From assembly GCA_945862475.1 (NCBI GenBank), contig CAMAYW010000064.1:1-9386 (forward strand): 9,386 bases of DNA, read 5' to 3'. The position numbers were made by a program, and so were the translations under genes. The notes under the pieces are model-generated. The model was not told the DNA's origin and did not search any database. It saw nothing but the letters and a program-made list of their open reading frames with translations. Shown one piece after another: positions 1 to 6,933 of this stretch (the stretch's first letter is position 1; every line of letters begins with the position of its first letter). The stretch comes from Bacteriovorax stolpii. Lineage in GTDB: Bacteria; Bdellovibrionota; Bacteriovoracia; Bacteriovoracales; Bacteriovoracaceae.

Positions 1-325
1 TAATCCCATTAAGCACTAATCCAATAAAGGCGACGGACAATATTGGAATTTCAACCAGAATAAAAAACTCAAAGAGCCTCTTGGTATTTTTGGGAAAATC
101 TGAAAATCCAATAACGATGCTTAAGCAAACTGTAATAAACGCTAACAAATAGAAAATTAATGACTCTCTTGGCAATGTCCCATCCAGGACTCTTTCAAGT
201 TTTGGCCCCCAAGCAACAAACGGGATTCCAACGAGCACAAAAATTATATTAAATACCCAGAAGTAGAACTGTTTTCCGATATTGATGATACTTTCGAATT
301 TAAAATTCCTGATTTTCTCAAACAT
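1..325 (-). CDS. Integral membrane protein, N-terminal part (runs off the left edge)
   Basis: An uninterrupted minus-strand frame starts at ATG 325-323 and stays open for 108 codons to the window edge, so the C-terminus is missing. I see three hydrophobic segments: about residues 20-40, 55-74 and 85-107. They are separated by short charged loops, with a basic N-terminus before the first. The start lies 7 nt after the rmuC stop codon, and the rmuC TAG plus the following bases (TTAGGCTGAAAATG) supply a weak ribosome site, so co-transcription with rmuC is likely. The spacing of the segments, a Gly/Pro loop after the first and a Glu-Ile-Pro in the third remind me of the N-terminus of the large multi-pass proteins of family TIGR02921. 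That is recollection only and function is unknown. A membrane protein is well supported; the family is not. Confidence 0.75.
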   Translation of the reverse strand, partial: MFEKIRNFKFESIINIGKQFYFWVFNIIFVLVGIPFVAWGPKLERVLDGTLPRESLIFYLLAFITVCLSIVIGFSDFPKNTKRLFEFFILVEIPILSVAFIGLVLNGI

Positions 326-332
326 TTTCAGC

Positions 333-1466
333 CTAATTTTCTATTGAAAGCGTCTTCGTAGCCTTGGCACCAAGTTCCCTTAAATTCTCCATACGACTAG
401 CTACACTTCCCTTTCCTGTGAGAAGTCTTGATCTGAGTTCATCAAAGGACTCTCCCACTTTTTTAATCTGTCCCTGCATGTGATCGAGATCATCCGCTAC
501 ACCAGCAAACTTATCGTAAAGAAGACCCGCTTGTTTTGCGATCTCTAGAGCATTCTTCGTTTGCCGCTCTTGTTTCCATAGGCTCGCTACTGTTCGAAGA
601 GTCGCTAGAAGTGTCGATGGGCCCACGAGCATAATATTTTTATCCCAAGCGTGATTAAAGATATCTCTATCCTTTTGCATCGCGAGCATGAACGCCCCTT
701 CAATAGGAATAAAAAGCATCACATAATCTGGGCTCTGGATTTTATCGAGACGCTGATAATTTTTTGAACTAAGACCCTTTATATGAGCGTAAAGGGAATC
801 TAGAAAATGAGAGAGATCTTCTTCTTGATGATCATTCACATAACGTTCATACGCAACTAAAGAGACCTTCGAATCCACGATGAGGTGTTTATTTTCCGGA
901 AGATTAATAATCACATCGGGCTGCTGAGTTTTTCCTTCTTCATCCTTAAGCTGCATTTCTCTGGCCTGTAGAGTGAATTCTTCACCGTTTCTAAGCCCTG
1001 AGGCCTCAAGAATTTTTTGTAAAATCATCTCACCCCAGTTTCCCTGCATTTTGACATCTGATCTTAGGGCCCTGGTGAGATTTTCTGTTTCCGTCGTCAT
1101 CTTTTGACCAGTTAAAACAATCCTTTCAATTTCAGAATGAAGTTTAATACGATCCTTCGTATCTGTGAGATGCATCTCCTCCACTTTTTTCTGAAAATCT
1201 GTCATTTTTTCTTTAAAGGGATTTAGTAGAAGCTCCATCCCACGGATAGAGTCTTCTCGAAAGCGCTTAGATTTTTCTTCAAAAATTTCTTGAGACAGAG
1301 TTTTTAGCTCTAATTTTAATTTTTCTTGGGACTCAAAATGAGTTTTATTTTGAATCTCCATTTTTTCTTTAAGAATCGCATTTTCTAAAATAAGACCCTG
1401 AACTCTAAAGTGATAGAGGGCCGCCCCCACAAGTGCACTACCTAAAGCGATTAAAACCATGGTCAT
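333..1466 (-). CDS. rmuC: RmuC family protein (DNA recombination-limiting, predicted nuclease fold)
   Basis: RmuC proteins have a PD-(D/E)XK-like nuclease fold and, in E. coli, limit recombination at inverted repeats; the biochemical reaction is not well established. The 377-aa product has an N-terminal hydrophobic anchor (about 3-20), a long charged, probably coiled-coil stretch (about 25-130), then the RmuC domain (about 135-350). Visible family motifs are GNWGE (142-146), PDV at 183-185 followed by IVDSK at 196-200 (the nuclease-like core, with D184, D198 and K200), and a conserved FIPIEGAF to VGPSTLLATLR block (252-291). It is shorter than E. coli RmuC (about 475 aa), mostly in the coiled coil and C-terminus. 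A Met also occurs at residue 3, but ribosome-site spacing favours the first ATG. It is divergent from the tyrosine recombinase and leads into the membrane-protein gene at 1-325. Family assignment is firm; role is inferred from the family. Confidence 0.93.
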   Translation of the reverse strand: MTMVLIALGSALVGAALYHFRVQGLILENAILKEKMEIQNKTHFESQEKLKLELKTLSQEIFEEKSKRFREDSIRGMELLLNPFKEKMTDFQKKVEEMHLTDTKDRIKLHSEIERIVLTGQKMTTETENLTRALRSDVKMQGNWGEMILQKILEASGLRNGEEFTLQAREMQLKDEEGKTQQPDVIINLPENKHLIVDSKVSLVAYERYVNDHQEEDLSHFLDSLYAHIKGLSSKNYQRLDKIQSPDYVMLFIPIEGAFMLAMQKDRDIFNHAWDKNIMLVGPSTLLATLRTVASLWKQERQTKNALEIAKQAGLLYDKFAGVADDLDHMQGQIKKVGESFDELRSRLLTGKGSVASRMENLRELGAKATKTLSIEN

Positions 1467-1472
1467 AACGAA

Positions 1473-1477
1473 CTCCT
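1473..1477 (-). promoter_or_regulatory. Ribosome binding site of rmuC
   Basis: AGGAG on the minus strand lies 6 nt before ATG 1466-1464 and 12 nt before the second possible ATG at 1460-1458. This spacing selects the upstream ATG and gives the 377-residue product. Confidence 0.75.
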
Positions 1478-1485
1478 ATAGAGTT

Positions 1486-1514
1486 ATTATTTCGTAATAA
1501 ATCTCTTTCAGCAA
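1486..1514 (-). promoter_or_regulatory. Candidate sigma70-type promoter of rmuC
   Basis: On the minus strand TTGCTG (1509-1514; 3 of 6 matches to TTGACA) is followed by a 17-nt spacer and AATAAT (1486-1491; 5 of 6 matches to TATAAT). Transcription would begin near 1479, leaving a very short leader that still contains the AGGAG ribosome site. The -35 match is modest, so the call is tentative. Confidence 0.4.
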
Positions 1515-1538
1515 CCAAAGCTCTTCGTAGGACCAGAT

Positions 1539-1567
1539 TTGTCTTTGATTCAAATTTCCCTTAAGAT
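1539..1567 (+). promoter_or_regulatory. Candidate promoter of the tyrosine recombinase, implying a leaderless mRNA
   Basis: TTGTCT (1539-1544, 4 of 6), a 17-nt spacer and TAAGAT (1562-1567, 4 of 6) fit a sigma70-type promoter. The predicted first transcribed base is about 1574, which is the A of the recombinase ATG. No purine-rich ribosome site precedes that ATG, which agrees with a leaderless transcript. Each hexamer is only moderate on its own. Confidence 0.3.
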
Positions 1568-1573
1568 GAATGT

Positions 1574-2575
1574 ATGGCAAAAAAGAATTCAAATGCTCTC
1601 ACAGTCAACTACAATCCCGACCTCGCCCGTAAATTTCAAGAGGCCTCTCAGAAAAAAACTAACATCCAGGATTTTATCCAGGAGTTTCTTGTTCAGTTTT
1701 TATCTCCTGACACAAAGACTGCTTATATTAAAGATTTAAAATTCTTTTTTGATTTTCTTCATTCTGGAAATGTAGCGATTACTCACCCCAAAGAAATTGA
1801 AAGCTACCATTTTCAGCTTTATCGAGATCACTTGATGGAGAGAGGTCTCTCATCTGCCACGATCAATAGGCGCCTCGTGTGCATCAGATCCTTTATGAAA
1901 TGGGCGATTGCCGCCAAACTCATGGATCATAATCCTCTTGATACCGTGAAACTTCCCAAGGTTCAGACGGAATCTCCCACGGTGGCCTTTGATGATCATG
2001 AAGTCGCCCTCATGATTTCGGCCCCTGATTCAACGACTCACAAAGGAAGAACCCATAGACTTGTGATGGTGCTTTTGTTTCACTTGGGTCTAAGAAGATC
2101 GGAGCTCACACATATAAAAATGCATCAATTCGCCCAGGACCGAGGCCATGTGGTGCTAAGAATCCATGGAAAGGGAGACAAGGTTCGCCTCGTTCCGATT
2201 AATAAGCACGTTCAAGATGAAATTCAATCTTATGTTAATTCCCTAAGAAACCATGACATTGAACTAGGATCAGAGGACTTCCTACTCCAAACGGAAGTGA
2301 ATAAGAAAAACACCAAACCCATGGATGGATCCACTATTTTTAGAGTGATTGAAAAGTACGCGAGGATTGTAGGAATCACGAAAGACGTTTCTCCTCACTC
2401 CTGCCGAGCGACGGTCATCTCTCACCTTCTAGACACGCAAAATACCGCCATAAGGGATGTCGCGACCTTCGCGGGCCACGCCAATATCACCACCACCGAG
2501 CGCTACGATAAAAGAAGAAAGAATCTCGATAAGAGTGCTGCTTATCAAGTCGATTTCTACAAGAAGAATGCCTGA
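1574..2575 (+). CDS. Tyrosine recombinase / site-specific integrase, XerC/XerD-like
   Basis: This 333-aa enzyme should cut and rejoin DNA through a 3'-phosphotyrosine intermediate. An N-terminal SAM-like core-binding domain spans about 33-118, with the typical SATINRRLVCIRSFMKWA helix at 94-111. The catalytic domain runs from about 135 to 325. All six catalytic positions can be placed: R174 (in GLRRSE), K200 (in HGKGDK), H275 and R278 (PHSCR), H302 (AGHANITTT) and the nucleophile Y311 (ERYDKR). The enzyme therefore looks active. It is about 30 residues longer than E. coli XerC/XerD, mostly at the N-terminus, and the YDKR after the nucleophile resembles phage- or island-type integrases more than housekeeping Xer proteins. 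An in-frame TAA at 1562-1564 and the lack of another nearby start fix ATG 1574, despite no Shine-Dalgarno sequence. No attachment site, dif-like site or cargo gene is visible. It is divergent from rmuC. Confidence 0.9.
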   Translation: MAKKNSNALTVNYNPDLARKFQEASQKKTNIQDFIQEFLVQFLSPDTKTAYIKDLKFFFDFLHSGNVAITHPKEIESYHFQLYRDHLMERGLSSATINRRLVCIRSFMKWAIAAKLMDHNPLDTVKLPKVQTESPTVAFDDHEVALMISAPDSTTHKGRTHRLVMVLLFHLGLRRSELTHIKMHQFAQDRGHVVLRIHGKGDKVRLVPINKHVQDEIQSYVNSLRNHDIELGSEDFLLQTEVNKKNTKPMDGSTIFRVIEKYARIVGITKDVSPHSCRATVISHLLDTQNTAIRDVATFAGHANITTTERYDKRRKNLDKSAAYQVDFYKKNA

Positions 2576-2579
2576 ATTT

Positions 2580-3530
2580 TTAAGCCGTTTTCTGTTTGGA
2601 ACTATTTAAATAATGATCACAAACAAGCATCTTACTGTGGGCGACAAACTCTTTGATCGTTTTAATCGCTGCTGGATGAGAACTTGCAAGTTTGTCGTAA
2701 GGAACAAAAAGAAAGACTTTTTTGTTTCTCGCGAAATCAAAGGCAGACTGGACTGAGAAATCATTCACCTTGCAAACGATTCCGTCATCCTTACTGGATG
2801 AATACAAAAGATTAAATGCATACTGGGAAAGATGAAGTTTTAATTCATCTAAATTTTTCCCACGCCCTTCAGAAAGCATGTTGTGGTTAATGAGAATTCT
2901 CACATTTTGAGAAGCAGACACTTTTTTCGTGAAAACTTCTGAATCAATCGAGAACAGCATTCCATTTAAAGTTAACTGCTCAAGAGAAACGAGCTCCACA
3001 CTCGAAAAATCTCCACCATATTCAAAGAGAATTTTACTCTTGAGTCTAATTCGATAATCTCTTCGTGGGAGCTTACCCTGAATGAGGTACATCAGTACAA
3101 AATCACGATAAATAGTTTTGTTGAAGCATTCAACGATAGACATACTCTTAAACGGGCCTGTTCCTGAAATAAAAGAGATTTCAAACGGACAGTAAGGGTC
3201 GAGGCTTCCCAAAAGCTTTGAATGATTCACAATGTACTGGTGATAAAGATCAAACATATTCGATTGAAAGATCTTTTTCTCAGTTTTTACCCAAACTGGA
3301 ATCGAGTGAAGCTGCCCCAAAGCAATTTCACAATTTTTAAAATCTTGTGTTAAGAGAGGATCAGTCTCGAGACGATTTTTGATCATGTCACATGTTTCAA
3401 AAAAATCCGCCCAGTGAAAAACAATATTACCGTTATCACTTAGGACAAACTCCTCCCCAAGAGCTTTTGTTAATGCAGAATCACTCAAGAGTGATGGTGA
3501 AATTAATGTTGAAATGTTCTGCAAACCCAT
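2580..3530 (-). CDS. Uncharacterised protein with a degenerate PilZ-like segment
   Basis: A 316-aa, probably cytoplasmic protein with no signal peptide or membrane segment. The middle contains PRRDYRIRL at 155-163 and, after a strand-rich stretch, QLTLNGMLF at 185-193. PilZ c-di-GMP receptors carry RxxxR and then (D/N)xSxxG. Here R156-xxx-R160 is intact, but the second motif reads Q185-x-T187-xx-G190, with Gln for Asp/Asn and Thr for Ser, so binding may be weak or lost. Residues 1-145 and 205-316 match nothing I recognise; 268-290 could hold a short beta-alpha unit. AGAGG at 3536-3540, 5 nt upstream, supports the ATG. A 96-nt gap separates it from the permease gene upstream, so it may have its own promoter or be read through from the fad unit. 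It could also be a non-PilZ protein with a chance match. The gene is firm; the domain is tentative. Confidence 0.8.
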   Translation of the reverse strand: MGLQNISTLISPSLLSDSALTKALGEEFVLSDNGNIVFHWADFFETCDMIKNRLETDPLLTQDFKNCEIALGQLHSIPVWVKTEKKIFQSNMFDLYHQYIVNHSKLLGSLDPYCPFEISFISGTGPFKSMSIVECFNKTIYRDFVLMYLIQGKLPRRDYRIRLKSKILFEYGGDFSSVELVSLEQLTLNGMLFSIDSEVFTKKVSASQNVRILINHNMLSEGRGKNLDELKLHLSQYAFNLLYSSSKDDGIVCKVNDFSVQSAFDFARNKKVFLFVPYDKLASSHPAAIKTIKEFVAHSKMLVCDHYLNSSKQKTA

Positions 3531-3626
3531 AAGTTCCTCTTCAGAGATGGGGATTTTTTACAATCCAATAATCTGAATGATGATTTTAACTTAAGTCGGA
3601 ACAAACTCTCCGAATATTTACAAAAA

Positions 3627-4799
3627 TTATCCGAGGCTGCGCACTATAGAGACAAATGATTGATTTTCCTTTCTGAAGTTCACGAAGGAAAAATAACTAA
3701 AAATAAGTGAGATGCTAAACGGTATAAAAAGAGAAATCACTATGTGACTGAAATCTAAGTGAACTGGGAGCTGACGTTCCACGAAAATATCCGGCATCAG
3801 CTCGTGACCGAATCTCTCGAGTAATTTAAGAGTGATATGGCCAAAAATGCCGCCCACAATGACGGTTATTCCCGAGAGAATTAAAGTGAATCGAAAACAT
3901 AAATTAACTAATTTTTTTTGCGACATTCCAAGTATCCAAAAACTCATTAAATCTTTGATGATCTTAGAATAAAAGATCAATAGACCAGAAGTTATGGCAA
4001 TCGCCACCAATAAACTCATACTAATAAACAAAAACAACATAACTTTTGTTTCTAAATTAAGAGACCACACCAAAGACTCATTCATCTTCTCCCAACTAAG
4101 AATTCTGAATGGTGTAACCGTTTCTATTTTAGAAATTTTATCCAAAATATTTTGTGGAATATCTCCAAAAAGGCGAATTTGATTGATGCCATTTTTTCGA
4201 AGTAAGTTTTGTACCATGGTCGATCGAGACCACATTTCTAAATCATCCACTTCAGATAATTCTGAGTGCAAATAGTCACTCAGATTTTCAGAAATAAATC
4301 TTGGGACTTCCTCTCCCATTAAGGAGTCGGTTACACCAGGAGCGATCACTTGAACATCGTCCAAAAATTGCGCCTTAATTTTGGAGGCGAGCTCACTTCC
4401 CATGACAAGACCTGTGAAATCTTTTTCACTTAGAAAAGAGGGCCTTTCATCTTCTAGATCAATTCCATGAAGCTTTGCCGGGGCGACAAAGTTTTTATAT
4501 TTGATCATGACTTCAACTTCTAATTCCGAATAAAAAGGAACCGCTTCTTTTCGAAGGACATCTTTTAAATCTCTTAAGGACTCAGAGGTGATTTCTTGAA
4601 AAACAATCAGGTGAGAACCATGAACATTCTTTGATCTGGCGATGAGCCCCTTTTGGAGCCCACCCATAATTCCTTGAATCACCAAGAGGCTGAAAGCGGA
4701 AAGAAAGAGTCCTACCACTGCAATAAACAACAGCCTCTGGCGAGTCTTCGCTTTTAAAACGTAGTGAAAGAAGTAATTAAAAAAAGGCCAGCTTCTCAC
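3627..4799 (-). CDS. LolC/LolE-type ABC transporter permease (FtsX/MacB fold)
   Basis: This 390-aa inner-membrane protein resembles the permeases of the LolCDE complex, which extracts lipoproteins from the inner membrane for transfer to LolA. It shows the four-helix MacB/FtsX plan: TM1 at about 22-44, a periplasmic domain (about 50-245), then TM2 (253-277), TM3 (302-325) and TM4 (350-371). Family-like features are MGGLQKG just after TM1 (45-51), HGIDLEDE in the periplasmic domain (111-118), SWEKMNESL before TM2 (235-243) and the cytoplasmic KDLMSFWILGMS coupling segment (282-293). The length fits LolC (about 399 aa) and LolE (about 414 aa). The start is GTG at 4799-4797, overlapping the fadJ TGA as GTGA. 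An in-frame TAA at 4820-4818 and no alternative start codon before the GTG fix this choice, and no strong ribosome site is present, so translational coupling is likely. No LolD-type ATPase lies in the window. It may serve lipoprotein sorting or another lipid-linked export. Confidence 0.85.
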   Translation of the reverse strand: MRSWPFFNYFFHYVLKAKTRQRLLFIAVVGLFLSAFSLLVIQGIMGGLQKGLIARSKNVHGSHLIVFQEITSESLRDLKDVLRKEAVPFYSELEVEVMIKYKNFVAPAKLHGIDLEDERPSFLSEKDFTGLVMGSELASKIKAQFLDDVQVIAPGVTDSLMGEEVPRFISENLSDYLHSELSEVDDLEMWSRSTMVQNLLRKNGINQIRLFGDIPQNILDKISKIETVTPFRILSWEKMNESLVWSLNLETKVMLFLFISMSLLVAIAITSGLLIFYSKIIKDLMSFWILGMSQKKLVNLCFRFTLILSGITVIVGGIFGHITLKLLERFGHELMPDIFVERQLPVHLDFSHIVISLFIPFSISLIFSYFSFVNFRKENQSFVSIVRSLG

Positions 4800-6922
4800 A
4801 GATCGTAGAACTTCTTTTTATCCTGAATCATAAGGGATAAAAAAGGAGCTATTTGATAGCGATCCTGACTCACTTCTTTAGAAAAATTATTCAGTCTTTC
4901 AGCAATTTGCTCAAGCCCTTCTTGATCGGCCCATCGACAAAGTCCACCGCGGAACGGAGGAAAACCTGTTCCGTAAATCATTCCAATATCAACGGTTGAA
5001 GCTTTATCAACAATTTTATCGGCAAAGATATAGGCCGCTTCATTGACCATCGGAAGGAATAAGCGCATCTGAATTTCTGTTTCATTCTTTCTAACTTTCT
5101 TGGTTGGAAGGATTTTTCCAGCATCAGGATTTTTACCTGTGACTTTCCCCTTCTCATCATAGAGATAGAAGCCCTTGCCGTTCTTTTTACCAAGAAGTTT
5201 TGATTCATATAACTTGGTTGAAAGTTGACTAGGGGTCGCTCTTTGTCCAAGGCCATCGTGCATAATTTTTCCCACTTTCACACACACATCAAGCCCAATT
5301 TCATCCATCAAGCGACATGGGCCCATGGGCATCCCAAAATTCAGAGCAGCTTCATCTAAAGCTTCTACTGACACACCTTCTTCAAGTAAAAAGGCTGCTT
5401 CATTTAAGTAAGGAGCAAGAATTCTATTCACGAGAAAACCCGGGCCATCTTTTACGACGATGGGAGTTTTCTTAACGTCTAGAACCCATTTTACAAGAGA
5501 ATCAATAGTCTCTTTGGATGCCTTCTCATGAGTGATAATTTCAACAAGTGGCATCTTATTAACAGGATTAAAAAAGTGAAGTCCAGCAAATCGACTCGAG
5601 TCTTTCAAGGCCTTACTCATTTCTTCAACAGAGAGTGAAGATGTATTTGAAGTAAGAAGACAATTTGGACGAACATACTGCTCTAGTTCGCTAAAAACTT
5701 TTTTCTTGATCTCCATGTTTTCCACTACGGCTTCCACCACGAGATCAACGGATTTAAAGCCTTCAAAATTAAGACTTGGCTCAATAGAGCGCATCTTACG
5801 ATTAAACTCGTCCTCACTCATCCTGCGCTTTTTAACTGCCCCAGAAAAGTTTTGAGAGGCCTGCTTAAGACCAAGCTCTAGGGCCTCAGGGGTCAAATCT
5901 TTCATGATGGGTGCTTGATTATTTTGAGCAAACAACCACGCAATACCACCACCCATGACACCTGCTCCTAATACAGCTCCGTGATGAACACTTGGAAGGA
6001 GATCCTTATTTTCTAATTTCTTAGAATTATCTGTTAAGAAAAATATATGCTGAAGATTTTTTGATTGAATGCTTTGGGAGAGTTCAGCAAAAGCTTGAGC
6101 TTCCATCGCTAAATAATCAGATCGATTCTTACCTGCGCCACCCTCAAGGACTTCAAGAATTTTTAAAGGTGCCGGGTAAAATCCCTTTGATGTTTCAAGA
6201 ACTTTTTCTCTCGCCTTTTGAAAAATAATCTTACGAGTTAGAAAATTATCCATGGCGGCCGCCTGAACTTCTTCTTTCATGGTTTTTTTACGGCCAGTTT
6301 TCTTTTCAAGAAGATAAGTCTTTGCAAGTTCTAACATTCTTTCTGTTGGTAACATCGCATCCGCCAGTCCCATCTTAACGGCATTTTTGCCTTTAATTTG
6401 GCGACCAGTAAGAATCATATCAAGAGCGGAAGGAAGTCCCACTTTTTTAGGAAGGCGGTATGTTCCACCAAACCCAGGTAATACTCCCAACATCACTTCC
6501 GGAAGACCCAATGCAGTTTTAGAATTATCTGAAACGAAAATCTTTTTACAAGCAAGCGAGAGCTCTAAACCTCCGCCAAGACAGACTCCATCTACTAAGG
6601 CCACAGTCGGCATTTTAATATCATCAAGAGCATTAAAAATCATGTGAGCTTCATCTAAGGCCCGAAGAGCTTCAGCTTCATTTTTGAGTGAGTTAATAAC
6701 AGTGACATCCACTCCGGCCAAAAAGACTCCTGGCTTATGAGAAAAGAAAACAAGTCCCTTCACTGATTTTTTCTTATCTAGTTCAGCTGCTTCAAGAATG
6801 GCCTTTTTTAATTCCTCAAGAGTTTCGCGTGTAAATGTTGTCATGGATTTTTTTTCAAACTTTCCAAATCCAACCCACATAAGATCGTCTTTAATTTCAA
6901 CCGTAAGATTCTCGTAACTCAT
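4796..6922 (-). CDS. fadJ: Bifunctional enoyl-CoA hydratase / 3-hydroxyacyl-CoA dehydrogenase (FadJ/FadB type)
   Basis: This 708-aa protein catalyses two consecutive beta-oxidation steps: hydration of trans-2-enoyl-CoA and NAD-dependent oxidation of L-3-hydroxyacyl-CoA. The crotonase domain covers about 1-190, with the oxyanion-loop AGVD (69-72), GGGLE ending in E120, and LPEVMLGVLPGFGGT with E142; these two Glu match the catalytic pair of FadB. A linker follows, then the NAD-binding domain (about 314-495) with GAGVMG at 319-324, S428 in TSNTSS, and the catalytic H449 (LHFFNPV) and E461. The C-terminal dehydrogenase domains include DGPGFLVNR (492-500), GKKNGKGFY (578-586) and GFPPFRGG (653-660). 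All key residues are present. Length is close to E. coli FadJ (714 aa). GGAG at 6928-6931, 5 nt upstream, supports the ATG. It follows fadI by 11 nt and overlaps the permease start. The FadI-type partner argues for FadJ over FadB. Confidence 0.94.
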   Translation of the reverse strand: MSYENLTVEIKDDLMWVGFGKFEKKSMTTFTRETLEELKKAILEAAELDKKKSVKGLVFFSHKPGVFLAGVDVTVINSLKNEAEALRALDEAHMIFNALDDIKMPTVALVDGVCLGGGLELSLACKKIFVSDNSKTALGLPEVMLGVLPGFGGTYRLPKKVGLPSALDMILTGRQIKGKNAVKMGLADAMLPTERMLELAKTYLLEKKTGRKKTMKEEVQAAAMDNFLTRKIIFQKAREKVLETSKGFYPAPLKILEVLEGGAGKNRSDYLAMEAQAFAELSQSIQSKNLQHIFFLTDNSKKLENKDLLPSVHHGAVLGAGVMGGGIAWLFAQNNQAPIMKDLTPEALELGLKQASQNFSGAVKKRRMSEDEFNRKMRSIEPSLNFEGFKSVDLVVEAVVENMEIKKKVFSELEQYVRPNCLLTSNTSSLSVEEMSKALKDSSRFAGLHFFNPVNKMPLVEIITHEKASKETIDSLVKWVLDVKKTPIVVKDGPGFLVNRILAPYLNEAAFLLEEGVSVEALDEAALNFGMPMGPCRLMDEIGLDVCVKVGKIMHDGLGQRATPSQLSTKLYESKLLGKKNGKGFYLYDEKGKVTGKNPDAGKILPTKKVRKNETEIQMRLFLPMVNEAAYIFADKIVDKASTVDIGMIYGTGFPPFRGGLCRWADQEGLEQIAERLNNFSKEVSQDRYQIAPFLSLMIQDKKKFYDL

Positions 6923-6933
6923 ATGTTCTCCGC

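Noticed and set aside
1471..1485. Hairpin that could mask the rmuC ribosome site
   Set aside because: If the candidate promoter is right, transcription starts near 1479, so half of the stem would not be in the mRNA; it could only act as a DNA site.
1484..1500. TTATTA-N5-TAATAA considered as a dif-like Xer site beside the recombinase
   Set aside because: dif sites have arms ending ATAA and TTAT around a 6-nt centre; here the orientation is reversed, the centre is 5 nt and the outer arm bases do not match.
1539..1739. 66-codon plus-strand frame overlapping the recombinase start
   Set aside because: It overlaps the recombinase in another frame, shows no recognisable motif, and the overlapping gene has complete domain support.
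3551..3566. GGATT/AATCC hairpin in the leader of the PilZ-like gene
   Set aside because: Only 5 bp with no run of T after it and no link to the ribosome site; chance is likely in AT-rich DNA.
3583..3588. TAAAAT -10-like box on the minus strand upstream of the PilZ-like gene
   Set aside because: No acceptable -35 hexamer at 16-18 nt, so I do not annotate a promoter.
3596..3613. TCGGA/TCCGA hairpin with an 8-nt loop after the permease gene, considered as a terminator
   Set aside because: The stem has only 5 bp and is not followed by a U-tract on the minus strand.
6251..6263. CCATGG directly followed by GGCGGCCGCC, resembling a cloning-site junction (NcoI/NotI)
   Set aside because: It lies in frame inside fadJ and encodes AAAMD in an unbroken domain linker; flanking sequence is continuous coding, so it is not a vector trace.
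6387..6647. 86-codon plus-strand open frame opposite fadJ
   Set aside because: It is antisense to the conserved crotonase domain, has low-complexity Pro/Ser-rich content and no ribosome site.
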